64,000 nucleotides of DNA. Source: Paralithodes platypus. Taxonomy: Eukaryota > Arthropoda > Malacostraca > Decapoda > Lithodidae. Where the stretch lies: positions 20,578,811 through 20,642,810 of the forward strand of contig CM064481.1 of NCBI GenBank assembly GCA_032716605.1, written 5' to 3'. The notes under the pieces are model-generated. The model searched no databases. It was given only the letters and a program-made list of their open reading frames with translations, and was not told where the DNA came from. A program made the translations under genes and the position numbers. Within the stretch, counting starts at the first letter, position 1. The number at the start of each line of letters is the position of its first letter. Positions 33,325-43,394 of this stretch are shown piece after piece.

Positions 33325-33467
33325 TTAATATGCTCCTGTCCGTACACTCTTTATATAAACTCTCTTGTTTAAGTCTGTCTTTTCTTTATCATGATCCTTA
33401 ACTAATTGCTGATGTTTGAGTTTTCTCGGCTTGGATGTCCGCCTCCAATTTTGGTACTCTAAGCACT

Positions 33468-33571
33468 ACGTTGGAACGTAGAGGCTACTACTAAATTGGG
33501 AGGTTTAACGACCCTCCCAATACCAAATGAGGTAAACCTCCTATATGGTTGTAGCCTCGGAGTATCCAACG
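33468..33571 (+). repeat. Internal complementary region of DIRS element 3
   Basis: Its left part is the reverse complement of the left extremity (about 20266-20300) and its right part is the reverse complement of the right extremity (33915-33987), meeting at AAATT. The upstream box is GATGTCCGCCTCC at 33434. Confidence 0.9.
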
Positions 33572-33638
33572 TCATAGTCTCCCTCCCACAGACCGTACCC
33601 CTGCCCATCCAATCTTGCCTCATTTGTAGCTTGATATC

Positions 33639-33914
33639 GAGATGCCCTTTAATCCGGAACGGGTTAGAAGGTACGCCCCTGACAGCGGCGTGAAGAGCCA
33701 GATGGAATGGCCTAGTCGACAACTTTTTCTTTTCTTTCTCGTTTCTCTTTTCAATTTTCTATTAAAAAGACCTCAAAAGTATGTACAACGTACCTAGTAG
33801 AGAGAGTAAGGTGCTACTCTAGATGTTATCGATTTAATTCGCGCTATGTGTATACGATAATTGCCGCTCTAGAGCGAAGCAAATTACATCGTCATAGTAT
33901 AAGCTCTACGTTGG
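33639..33914 (+). repeat. Right inverted terminal repeat of DIRS element 3
   Basis: Reverse complement of 20287-20562. The right extremity follows directly and ends near 33987 at AAACCTCCCAATT. Confidence 0.92.
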
Positions 33915-34151
33915 ATACTCCGAGGCTACAACCAAATAGGAGGTTTACCTCATTTGGTATTGGGAGGGTCGTTAAACCTCCCAATTATTATTATTGTTAA
34001 TTTTAATAATTTTAGCCATAAGATGTGATCTTCTCATTCATGACAAATATTGTCACTGAAGTAAAGGTGTTGGGAGACTCCTGACTATTATTTATGTACA
34101 TGTGTACTCACCTAATTGTACTCACCTAATTGTAGTATACAGGATTTGAGC

Positions 34152-35433
34152 CTAAGCTCGTGTTGTCCTGTCTCTCTCTCTACATTTATCCAATTTTGCT
34201 TTAACAGTTTGGATATTTCTTGCTCCCACCACCTCCCCATCCAACTTATTCCAACAATCAATGCTTCTATACGGGAAGCTGAACTTTCTTACATCAGACT
34301 TACATACAACTTTCCTCAACTTACATTCATGACCCCTGGTTCTTCCCTCGTCCCTCACCACAAAATCTCGCTTGTCGATCTTCTCAAAACCTTTCACACA
34401 CTTAAACATCATGATCATGTCACCTCTCTCTCTCCTATCCCTCAGCGTTGGCAGCTTTAGCCTCTCCAATCTCTCCTCATATGGGAGGTCTCTAAGGCTA
34501 GCTATCATCTTAGTGGCAACTCTCTGAAATCTTTCCAGTTTTTTATTATGTTTGATAAGGTGTGGAGACCACACCACTGCTGCATACTCCAGTCTTGGTC
34601 GTATTATTGTCCCTATTATTTTTGCTAACATCTCTTCATCTAAATAATTCAGAGCTATTCTCATGTTAGTCAACACTGCATAGGTTTCACCAGCTATTTT
34701 ATTTATATGCTGTTCAGGTGACAAGCTGTCTGCCATAACTACCCCTAGGTCTTTTGCTTTCCCAGCTTTACTAATTATTTCATCTCCTATTTTGTATTCC
34801 CAAGAAGGTCTATATTTACTTTTTCCCATCTCAAGAACCTGACACTTACTCATGTTGAATTCCATTTTCCAAGTTTGACTCCACTCATATAATTTATCTA
34901 GGTCTCTCTGTAATTCTTCACAACTACTCCTACTTGTAATATGCTTCATTAATTTTGCATCATCAGCAAACATAGATATATATGAGCCTATTCCCATTTG
35001 AAGGTCGTTGATGAAAACCAAAAACATGATTGGGGCCAACACCGATCCTTGAGGCACTCCGCTTTTTACCCTTTTCCACGAGGAGAACTTTCCTTTTATT
35101 ACTGTTCGCATTTCCCTCCCAATTAAATAGTTTTCCATCCACTTTAATAATACTCCCTCAACCCGCCCCACAGTCCTGATCTTCCACAACAATCTCTTAT
35201 GAGGCACCTTATCAAATGCCTTCTTGAAATCTAAGTAAATACAATCTACCCACCCCTCCCTCCCTTGTACAATGTCAATTACCCTATTATAGTAACTCAA
35301 CAAATTTGTGGTACACGAATGACCTTTTCTGAACCCGAACTGCTTGCTTGAAATTACAGTATTTCCCTCTCCTCCAACATACCCACCCATCTTTTTCTAA
35401 TAATCTTTTCACAAAGCTTGCATATAACACTCG
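34152..35433 (-). CDS. LINE B copy 1 reverse transcriptase, main part
   Basis: Reads from the TTAA insertion downwards: CKLCEKIIRK, then after a short out-of-frame stretch KQFGFRKGHSCTTNLLS, motif A YLDFKKAFDKVPHKRLLW, motif B GVPQGSVLAPIMFLVFINDL and the catalytic box MFADDAKLMK. The C-terminal part has RPRLEYAAVVWSPHL and KFSFPYRSIDCWNKLD. The largest continuous frame is 34152-35390. All catalytic residues are present, but a frameshift near 35395 and the insertion make it non-functional. Confidence 0.88.
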
Positions 35434-35437
35434 TTAA

Positions 35438-36573
35438 CCCGTTGAGCCCCGGCTAGTTATAATATTTTGTTCACCCCAGTCCCAAGCCATTTTAACTTTT
35501 TGTTTTTGTTTGCTAAAATGGAAGACAAGGATGAGAAATGAAAAAAAAAAAAAAAAAAAAAAAATCACCTCGGATATTTTTTTTTGGGGGGGCTCAAAAA
35601 TTTGTTTTGAGCCAAAATGGAAGAGAATGGTGAGAAATGAAGAAAAAAATAAAAAAAAATCACCTCGGTCATTTGGGGGGTGGGGGGGGGGGGTCGAAAG
35701 TTCATCTCCCCCGCATGACCACCCGCCCGGGAGCACTAGGGTGAAAACTGAGTATGGCATTGTACGGCATACATCCTAAGGAGTGTCTCACATAAATCTC
35801 AAGCCTCTAGCTCCCATACGACCGGAGTAATGAAGGTTCAAAGTGGCGGTGAACTAAGGGTGTAAAGTATCCCCATTAACCCTCTGTTCCCGGAAGGGCT
35901 CTTGAACGCCCATAAAAAAGCATACACGAGCTACCCGGAAGGGCTCTTAAACACCCATGAGCTTGTGAGCTTGGTGTGCGAGGCGTCGGTCCGACGCATG
36001 TAAACAACAGCCGGCTGGACCGACGCCCCGCATCTCCGGCCACAAGAAGGAGAGCGTCGCTTGTTCATTTGTACCTGTATGTTGTTGTTAAGTATCGAAA
36101 AGTAGTGTAAAGTGTCTGTTTTTGCCATAAAGTTATCTCCAATGAAATCATCATCACAACTCAACCAGTTGACTTAGAGAGCTCTACTTAACGCCATTCT
36201 ACAGGTAAATAACACAGCTACGCTTGGGGATGCGTGAGAATGCGGGAAGTAGTCAGAATAACAAATATACGGTAGCCTAGCCTAGACGTTTTTCGGCCAA
36301 AACACCCGGGTTTTGGGGAATATTTATGTAATGCGTAGCCGGGGCTGGAGGGTTAAGCCCACCACCACCGGCCGCGCGGCTGTCTTGGCCTGCTGACACC
36401 TACCGGCCCGGCTCCCACACACACTACGGTACCTCCCCCTCCTATTCTCCCGCCATTTCCTACCTTACGAGCCACGTAACTGATTTTAATATGCCGGACG
36501 CACGTGATGCGTCGCTGGGAGCTCGTGATCAAACACTGCCGACGCATCACGTGCGACGCTGGGTCTCACTGGG
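35438..36573 (+). mobile_element. TTAA-inserted MITE (outer element 2) inside LINE B
   Basis: Flanked by TTAA at 35434-35437 and 36574-36577. The left end CCCGTTGAGCCCCGGCTAG is close to outer element 1; the right end, read inward, begins CCCAGTGAGACCCAGC. Removing it with one TTAA restores the LINE B frame as PVSLTSVICK. Two nearby hairpin-rich homopolymer stretches (A run 35539-35563, G run 35680-35692) lie inside. It contains inner copy 2. Confidence 0.85.
35880..36352 (-). mobile_element. TTAA-inserted MITE (inner copy 2), inverted
   Basis: 473 bp flanked by TTAA at 35876-35879 and 36353-36356. It is the same family as inner copy 1 in the opposite orientation: the right terminus, read inward, is CCCTCCAGCCCCGGC, and the GAATGGCGTTAAGTAGAG block begins 153 bases inside (36199 on this strand). 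The flanks differ from inner copy 1, so the insertion is independent. Confidence 0.9.
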
Positions 36574-36577
36574 TTAA

Positions 36578-37288
36578 GGATACCGGTCGATAATTTAGCG
36601 GGTCTTCTTTATTTCCACTTTTATATATTGGAGTTATATTTGCTTGTTTCCATTCTAAGGGAAGTTCCCCCTTGTTTAATGAGTGTTGAACAATATTAAA
36701 AATAGGTCTCACTAGTTCTTCAGAACATTCTCTTAATACCCATCCAGCAATGTTATCTGGGCCCATAGATTTTCTCACGTCCAATTCTTCCAACAATGAT
36801 TTTAGTTCATCCTTGTTGACTTCTATCGGCTCTAGTCCCTGTATTTCGTTCAATTCCACCACAGGTTCTACATAGTCATCCTCCTCCACAAACACGGATG
36901 TTAATGTATCATTCATAATTTCACACATACCCACTGTGTCTTCATATAATTAACCCTCTACCTTTGTTATTTTATCCTTTATTTTTGTTATGCCGTTGAT
37001 ATAACTATAGAACAGTTTGGGTTCTTTATTACATTTGTTTACTATATCTTTTTCAAAGTTCTTTTTCTCCTCTCTTATAGTCTTGACATAGTTGTTTCTA
37101 GCATTCTTATACTCATTCCATTTTTCCTCAGTGTGTCTCCTTCTCACTTTATTCCATGCAGAGTCCTTTTTGTTCTGGGCAATGTGACATTGCATGTTAA
37201 ACCACTCTTTCTCCTTAGCCAGCTTTCTATCCTTAAATGTTGGTACATATTTATCTACCCCCTCCCTGTAAATATCTAGTAACATGGT
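36578..37288 (-). pseudogene. LINE B copy 1 linker and RT N-terminal part
   Basis: Two frames joined by a stop or shift near 36940. The first (37285-36950) has KEKEWFNMQCHIAQNKKDSA and EPKLFYSYINGITK, the linker between endonuclease and RT. The second (36934-36578) has LLEELDVRKSMGPDNIAGW, WKQANITPIYKSGNKEDP and NYRPVSL, ending at the TTAA insertion. Confidence 0.82.
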
Positions 37289-37324
37289 GTATTTTACCTG
37301 AATATTCTGTTCTTGCTCAATAAA

Positions 37325-38407
37325 TTACCAATCTATATTTGCAAAGTATCCTCGTAATGATTCATAATCCGCCTTACTATAATTTAGTCTATATTCCCTA
37401 TGTTCCTCCTCTCTGCCTTCCAGAAATTCCACTGTCAATTCAAATTCAATCACAGCATGATCGCTTTTTCCCATGGGACTCAAATATGTTAGGTTCTTTA
37501 TTTCTTGGGGGTCTTTGGTGAATATTAAGTCAAGTTTTGATGGTTCAGCACCTCCTCTAAATCTTGTATTTTCCGTAACGTATTGTGTTAGTAGATACCC
37601 CATTGTTAGTTCAAGAAATTTGCTACCCCAAGTATTTTCATTTGAACCCGCATCCAAACATTCCCAATCCACCTCCCCGCAATTAAAGTCCCCTGCAAGA
37701 ATAAGCCTATTTTTCCTTTTACAAATAATTTCTAACATTCGCAAGGTTTCCAAAATTAATTCATTATATTCATCGTTGCTCCAAGATTTAGTCTTAGGAG
37801 GTAAATACATTGATACAATGTCCAATTTTGACTTATCATTATCCTCAATTTCAACTGCTACCACTTCAGCAATGCTATCACCAAGTTTTAATTCTTTAGG
37901 AGTAATTTTATTATCTACCATGATCAACACTCCTCCTGGCTTTCCTAACCTGTCTCTTCTCCATGTACTGTATCCCGCACAACTAATTATATTCGTGTCT
38001 ACCTCCTGGTTAAGCTTAGTTTCAGTCAAACATACTACCCCGGGCCTCTCTCTCCTTACATATTCGTCAAACTCAATCTTTTTGGAAATTAACCCATCAA
38101 TATTTGTATACATGAACTTAGCATTACCAGTATTTTCCATATTTTTCTCGTCCCTGCCCGTTCCTTTCCTTTTTGTACGTACCCCTCCCAATTTATTTCC
38201 TAGCTTGTCTCCTCTTCTCTTGTCTCCACCTGGACTGTTTCTCGCTCCGTTTCCACCTCCCCTCCCTTTGCCTCCACTTGGACTGTTTCTCTTTCTATTT
38301 CCACCTCCCCTTTCTCTGCCTTCTCCTCCGTCACCCTCACCATCTCCCTTTCCCTCCCTACTTCGTCCCTTTGCTTTATATACCATTTCTTGACTTTTCC
38401 CTCCCAC
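37325..38407 (-). CDS. LINE B copy 1 APE-type endonuclease
   Basis: After a low-complexity Arg/Gly/Glu-rich N-terminus (about 90 residues) the endonuclease reads KFMYTNIDGLISKK, VVCLTETKLN (metal-binding Glu), GGVLIMVDN, LILAGDFNCGEVDW, SKLDLIFTKDP and GKSDHAVIEFEL. The frame overlaps the end of ORF1 by about 208 bases in a different phase. It closes at a stop at 37325, just before the linker. Confidence 0.87.
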   Translation of the reverse strand: MGGKSQEMVYKAKGRSREGKGDGEGDGGEGRERGGGNRKRNSPSGGKGRGGGNGARNSPGGDKRRGDKLGNKLGGVRTKRKGTGRDEKNMENTGNAKFMYTNIDGLISKKIEFDEYVRRERPGVVCLTETKLNQEVDTNIISCAGYSTWRRDRLGKPGGVLIMVDNKITPKELKLGDSIAEVVAVEIEDNDKSKLDIVSMYLPPKTKSWSNDEYNELILETLRMLEIICKRKNRLILAGDFNCGEVDWECLDAGSNENTWGSKFLELTMGYLLTQYVTENTRFRGGAEPSKLDLIFTKDPQEIKNLTYLSPMGKSDHAVIEFELTVEFLEGREEEHREYRLNYSKADYESLRGYFANIDW

Positions 38408-39300
38408 ACTCTCCAGAAAAACTTCTTTTCATCTTCTTTCGTCCTTTCTCCATTCTTTTCATTTGCCTCGGTTTGCAATTCCTTTCTTATGTTTCGATCC
38501 TCAATACTCATATCTTTTCTAATTGTAATTTTCTTAAACTTGCTGGTCAAGTTAAGTCTCCATGTTACGTTCATTATTGCATCCACTGTTACCCTAGACC
38601 TAAACTGCACTCTCATTGGCCTTGTGTTGCCCTTGCTATATTTACCCATTCTCCTAACTTCTTCAATATCATCTCTCCAGTTGTTTCCTTCTTCATCGAC
38701 ATACTTGATTAATGTTTTTACCTTGTTAATTTCTTCCTTATCCCTAGCTTTCCTCTCAATAATGTGCTCCTCTATATCCCCAAATACAATAATACACTTA
38801 TTTCTATCTATTGTTTCACGCAGGACCTGTTCGTTTCTCCTCATAGCTTTTACTACCACTGATTCTAGATCTTTATTTTCCCTTTCTGATTGTTTCTTTT
38901 GTTCCTGCATGATTTCCTTCATTGCCACTTCTTTCACTCTTCCTCCTTCGTCATTAACCCATTTATTGTGTTTCTCCTTAATCTCCTCAACATGTGTTTT
39001 CATTTCCTTGGTTTGCCCTTTGTATTCTTCAAGTTGTAATCTTAAAGCTTCATTTTTGTCCCGGAGTAGCCCCATATGAGTTTGAATTTCTTTTAGGCTA
39101 GCCCGACTCAAATCTTGTCCAGGCTCGATGTCCGCAGCCTGAGCACCACATATTGAACATAGAGCCTCAATCTGTGAACTAACACTCACCTTCCACTCCT
39201 GCATATCCTCCTTCCACCTTTTAATCTCATTCACCTCACGTACAATTTTCCCTAGAATGCCCCCGCTCTCACCGACTTCAAATCCATCAAACTCAGCCAT
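38200..39300 (-). CDS. LINE B copy 1 ORF1, coiled-coil nucleic-acid-binding protein
   Basis: 366 residues from ATG at 39300. The middle is a long charged helix likely to form a coiled coil (residues about 70-160), followed by a region with KCIIVFGDIEEH and RPMRVQFRSRVTVDAIM, which looks like the RNA-binding fold of LINE ORF1 proteins. The C-terminus has repeated ERETVQVE phrases. The role is presumably to bind the LINE RNA. An intact frame in a copy with a dead ORF2. Confidence 0.78.
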   Translation of the reverse strand: MAEFDGFEVGESGGILGKIVREVNEIKRWKEDMQEWKVSVSSQIEALCSICGAQAADIEPGQDLSRASLKEIQTHMGLLRDKNEALRLQLEEYKGQTKEMKTHVEEIKEKHNKWVNDEGGRVKEVAMKEIMQEQKKQSERENKDLESVVVKAMRRNEQVLRETIDRNKCIIVFGDIEEHIIERKARDKEEINKVKTLIKYVDEEGNNWRDDIEEVRRMGKYSKGNTRPMRVQFRSRVTVDAIMNVTWRLNLTSKFKKITIRKDMSIEDRNIRKELQTEANEKNGERTKEDEKKFFWRVWEGKVKKWYIKQRDEVGREREMVRVTEEKAEKGEVEIERETVQVEAKGGEVETERETVQVETREEETS

Positions 39301-39431
39301 ATTTGTTTACATCCACTCGCATTCACTATCGCTTGAATTATTCTTATCACTCGAAATATCCTCACTTGATTTTAATCTCAAATTATTTTAATACTGCATT
39401 ATAATACAGGACAACACAAAATATCCTTATA

Positions 39432-40336
39432 CAGTAGGCTCACATATCTCGATCAATCTCATCTCGATATTTCGCATCTCGATGCCACCTTCAAGCTCTC
39501 CCCAATCACAAATCTCGATGAAAAAACGTTAATCTCGATAGCTAATAGCTAAATATCGATGCTAGATGCTTATATACTAATATAAACAGATTAATCTTGA
39601 CCAAATCGATGTGTGAACCTCACAGTCATTGTGTTTTGTTCACCTGTATACTAATGTACCGCTAGTATCGATCGTCTCAAGCGGTAGTCTAACCTGTCTC
39701 TGCCGCTTTCATTTACGTAGTAATATAAATTACTTTACCATGTTTTAATATACATTATTATTTGTATGAGGAAAATCTAATATATAATAATAGTAAAGAC
39801 AAAAGAAAACTTGATTAAACTTTATACCATGGAAAATTTATTGAAGTCGGTAGATCTAGCGGCCACTTGGTGTACCAGTCACACGTCCGCCATTCGCTTG
39901 AAAACTTGTATTGTGAAGTCGTCTACCTGGACCTTTTTTTATCGCATTCATAAAATGCCGGTACTAGTGGTGACAAGGTGAGGGAAGCAATTGCAAGAAT
40001 TGATGACGGTGACTGTGCGCCGGGTGCGGAGACGCAGTAACCTAACTGCGTTCGCCTCGGAACCAACAATCAACCACACAAACCTCTTTATCAATAAATA
40101 TAAGGTAAAAATAAAACTCTTTCATTATTAATTTTATCTATTTTAACATATTATATATATTGCATGTGATTGTGGGGGGCAAATGTGAAAATTGACAGAT
40201 TTGATGTAGGTTAGTCGGCAAGTGGCTGGAACCGATTGTATTTTTTCCCATAAGAAGTTAACTTCGCATCTCGATATTTCGAATCTCGATCGGTATTTGT
40301 GGGAACCAATTATGATCGAGATTGGAGATTCCACTG
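39432..40336 (+). mobile_element. Pogo/Tigger-like MITE
   Basis: 905 bp flanked by TA (39430-39431 and 40337-40338). The ends begin CAGTAGGCTCACATATCTCG and, read inward from the right, CAGTGGAATCTCCAATC, both leading to ATCTCGATCA. Subterminal CATCTCGATATTTCG occurs at both ends. The CAGT start and TA duplication fit the pogo branch of Tc1/mariner. No transposase frame. Confidence 0.82.
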
Positions 40337-40504
40337 TACTCAAGTTTAGTTGAGTTTATTTGACGAGCGCTGTAAATAGCTTACTAGATCAGCTGATTTT
40401 CGGGAGCGTGGGTGCAGAGGTGTTGTCTCGTCGGTGGTTCGTGTGTTCGGTGGTTCGTGTGTTTTTGCGAACTTGTTGCAAACGAGTTAGAAAACACAAA
40501 GGGT

Positions 40505-40705
40505 TGCATTCTTTTTTCCGGCGGAAGGTTGTCGAGTGCTACCCTGTCGGATGCCCTCTAGCGGCGGGCTAGTGTAGCAGATCCAAGTACAGTAACCCGT
40601 TTGTGGTCGAGTGCCAGAACGAATTCCCGGCGGAAGGAGAAGGCTTCCAAAGGGATTCCCGGCGGAAGCGAAGACTTCTACAGGGATTCCGGCGAAGCCA
40701 TGACT
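40505..40705 (+). repeat. GGCGGAAG-cored tandem repeats in DIRS 4 leader
   Basis: Phrases of the form ATTCCCGGCGGAAG followed by GAAGGCTTC or GAAGACTTC recur about every 35-40 bases. Related phrases (GCGGCGGAAGACTTC, TTCCGACGGAAT) continue at 41765-41890 on the other side of LINE D, so LINE D interrupted the array. Confidence 0.7.
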
Positions 40706-41720
40706 CGCCTATACTGTATACCTGTATGTGGATGACACTAAGCTGTATAGAAGAGTGAGGAGTAAGGAAGATGTGGATTTGCTTCAAGGAGATGTGGAGG
40801 GCATGAAGGGATGGTCTGAGCATTTGTTAATGCCTTTTCATCCAAAAAAATGCAAGTACTGTACATGCGGATTGGGACAAGCAAGATAGACAAGGTAGGA
40901 TACAGTATGTATGAAGCGATGGAGGAAGTGAATGCAGAAAAGGATATAGGAGTAGTGATAGACAATAAGTTAAATTTCTCAGAACATTTAGCGGAAAAGA
41001 TAAACAAAGCCAATAGAATTGTAGGGCTGATAAGGAGGACATTTGTGTCACTTGACGAAGAAATCTTCAGGAATCTCTATACAGCGCTGGTTAGGCCGCA
41101 CCTGGAATATGCAAACCAGGTGTGGGCTCCATATATGGTAAAGGATATAGAAGCAGTGGAGAAAGTGCAGAGGAGAGCTAGCAAGCTAGTACCAACGTTG
41201 AAGAACGCGGGCTATGAGCAGAGGTTGAGGACACTGGGGCTTCCGACACTGGCATATAGGAGAAAGAGAGGGGATATGATAGAGACTTTTAAAATAGTGT
41301 CAGGAAAGTATGATGAGGATGTGTGTGAAGGTATCTTCTTGATGCGGGAGGGAACAAGAACGAGAGGACACTCTAAGAAAATTTACAAAGAAAGAAATAG
41401 GCTTGAGCAGGCAAAGAACTCATTTTGTGATAGAGTGGTAAATGAGTGGAACGCACTGCCCCCAGTATGTAGTCGATTCCGAATCAATAAGGGAGTTTGA
41501 AAGTAATCTTGATAAAGCATGGGGAAGACAAGATTTGAAGTTTGATTATAAAGCAAAAATACAGAATAGTAAAAATGGTGCGTCTGCTACCGCCGCCGCC
41601 AACACCCTGAACGACCGCAGCAGTGCAAGTACTGGTACTGAGCTGGATGCACAGGCCTAGTTTGCCTTTTTCCAGAGGATCTACTGTAAGAAACTGTAAG
41701 AAATAAAATATTCCTCATGC
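40706..41720 (+). mobile_element. LINE D fragment, 5'-truncated
   Basis: C-terminal half of a non-LTR RT that differs from LINEs A, B and C. It starts at the catalytic box (VYLYVDDTKLYRR) and runs to a 3' UTR with AATAAA at 41702. No clear target duplication was found. Confidence 0.78.
40712..41660 (+). pseudogene. LINE D reverse transcriptase C-terminus
   Basis: YVDDTKLYRR is the RT active-site box (usually FADD in this group). The main frame 40850-41500 has EKDIGVVIDNKLNFSEHL, NLYTALVRPHLEYANQVW, KVQRRASKLVP and FCDRVVNEWNALPP. A one-base slip in a C run near 41460 moves the true frame to DSESIREFESNLDKAW, ending at 41660. A further shift near 40840 separates it from the box. Confidence 0.82.
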
Positions 41721-41899
41721 GGATGGTAATTGAGTTAACATAACTATACTACAGTATATTCCTGACGCGGCGGAAGACTTCTAATCCGTCGTCGGGCGGA
41801 CGGGTCATTGAGTTAGCATAATATACGTCAGACGTCAGCGCGACGGAAGAGTAATTTTGTTAACGTGATAACATTCCGACGGAATGGTAAATAAGTATA

Positions 41900-42238
41900 G
41901 GCCGGTGATAAGCATTATCATAGATAAGTAGTCATAATACCTTCAATGGAAGAAAACCAAGGTGTGTTTTTTTTCAGATGTGTACACAGGAAACTTAGAG
42001 TAGTGGTGATCGCTACTTATATTTTTCTTGCGTATTCGAGGTAATAACATGTATAAATGTCTTGGGTTATCCTTATGAGCATTGATTCTTGGAAATTTCT
42101 TTCCAGATCCTACACGTCCACCTCGGCAACGAAGCCTAGACTGGGGGCCGAACCCGGCGGGGGGGTAATTCAACATGGATTACGTCACTCTTTAGAACAG
42201 ATAACTACACCAATGTGCATGAATGTTCCTAACTTTGT
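41900..42238 (+). other. Leader of DIRS element 4 just before gag
   Basis: Non-coding as far as I can see. No recognised motif; short open frames show no homology to the other copies. Confidence 0.35.
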
Positions 42239-42240
42239 GT

Positions 42241-42928
42241 GAAATGTGTATGTTGCCTTGATCGCTCTAGAGGACTATGGCTAACTAAGCGATGTAGTGT
42301 TTGTACTAGGCTTCGTGATGGTTTGCTTAACCATAAAGAAGCGACGTGTCAAGTGGCCCTATTGGAAATAAAAGGCCATTTTGATAACTATATGAAGGAG
42401 GTAGCCCATAAGGCATTGCAATGTGATGATCAGGCTATGTGGGATAATTTGGTGATCAAATCTCCGGTAGTTAAGACTAAATCAATTCGTTCGTTGGTAT
42501 CCAAAAAGAAACCTACTAAAGTAACTTCTAAAGAACTGGTTAGTACGGATGATGATTCAGATGACACAAGCACAACAAAGAGTAACACCCCCCACCCCCC
42601 CCCCCCGTCGTGCGAAACGGACGATGCCAGATTTGTCATACAAGGAGGGCAGAACCCGGTCTCGATCGAGGTAACCCTTGAAGCAATCTTCGCGTTCTTC
42701 AGGTCTGCCAGGTCCTCCAGAGACCAAGAAACGAAGAATCACGCCAGAAAAAGTTACGCCGGAGGCGAAAACTTTGGCAATAAACGGGTTATTACTTCCC
42801 GCACGGAGATGTCGAGTGCGCGACTCCGGCAACCGCCGGGGACAGCACCTCCTGCCACCGTTTCTACCTTGCCCAAGCCAAACGTCCAATCTGGCAGGCC
42901 GGAGGTAGCAGAGACACCTCCCAGGTAA
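42241..42928 (+). pseudogene. DIRS element 4 gag, N-terminal part
   Basis: A Cys-rich start (CVCCLDRSRGLW, RCSVCTRL) resembles the Cys/His-rich N-terminus of element 6 gag and may be a zinc-binding domain. A polar, Ser/Asp-rich linker (STDDDSDDTSTTKS) and a Pro tract follow. No Met start is clear in this frame. It continues in other frames to about 43160. Confidence 0.55.
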
Positions 42929-43394
42929 AGTGTTAGTGGATTTAGCCAAGTGTCGCAATCATTACGGCCAAGTTATGTAATTCCCCGATCTAATATGCTG
43001 CCGGGTTTCAGTGTTCCATGTTCTCGAGTTCTGGCTCAGGTGTTAACCAAACAATACCGAGGATACCCGGGGGGCAAGGGTGAGTACTCTGATAGACCTC
43101 AAAGCCGGATGTGTACTATCTCTGAGGACACTGATAAAGACTGTGCAACAAACTGGTGAGGTTCACATACCATCATCTATACCGGATTTGCGTTGGGAAG
43201 ATTTCGAACGTAATGTGTTGGAACCTGCAGTTCGGAATGAGACGGTTCGATCCCGCTCGGACCGGCAACAGGAGAGGTATGGAGTGCCAAGAGATTCCCG
43301 ATGATGGGTCAGAACGATTGGACTCGGGGCAGACACCAGCACAGTCAGGCCAGTCGGATGGTGACTCTGGTTTCAATGGACAGTTCCGAAGATT

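Larger units (their letters stand above)
20266..33987 (+). mobile_element. DIRS element 3, complete ends, disabled coding region
   Basis: Both ends are recognisable. The internal complementary region (33468-33571) is the reverse complement of the left extremity (from about 20266) joined to the right extremity (to about 33987). The 276-bp inverted repeats differ at roughly five positions by eye, so the insertion is fairly recent. The long leader carries a hAT-like element and two duplications; gag, ORF2 and recombinase follow, each broken by stops or frameshifts. Nested TTAA elements lie at 32421-33324. The total of about 13.7 kb is roughly twice the coding unit. Confidence 0.9.
34092..39370 (-). 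mobile_element. LINE B copy 1, CR1-type, interrupted
   Basis: A minus-strand non-LTR element with ORF1, APE endonuclease and RT. The 3' end is a short tandem repeat (ACTCACCTAATTGT, two copies at 34107-34135) rather than poly(A), which is typical of CR1-type LINEs. It is broken by a TTAA element at 35438-36573. Related to copy 2 (52496-56875) and to the fragment at 49186. The 5' end is near 39370 but not exactly defined. Confidence 0.88.
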
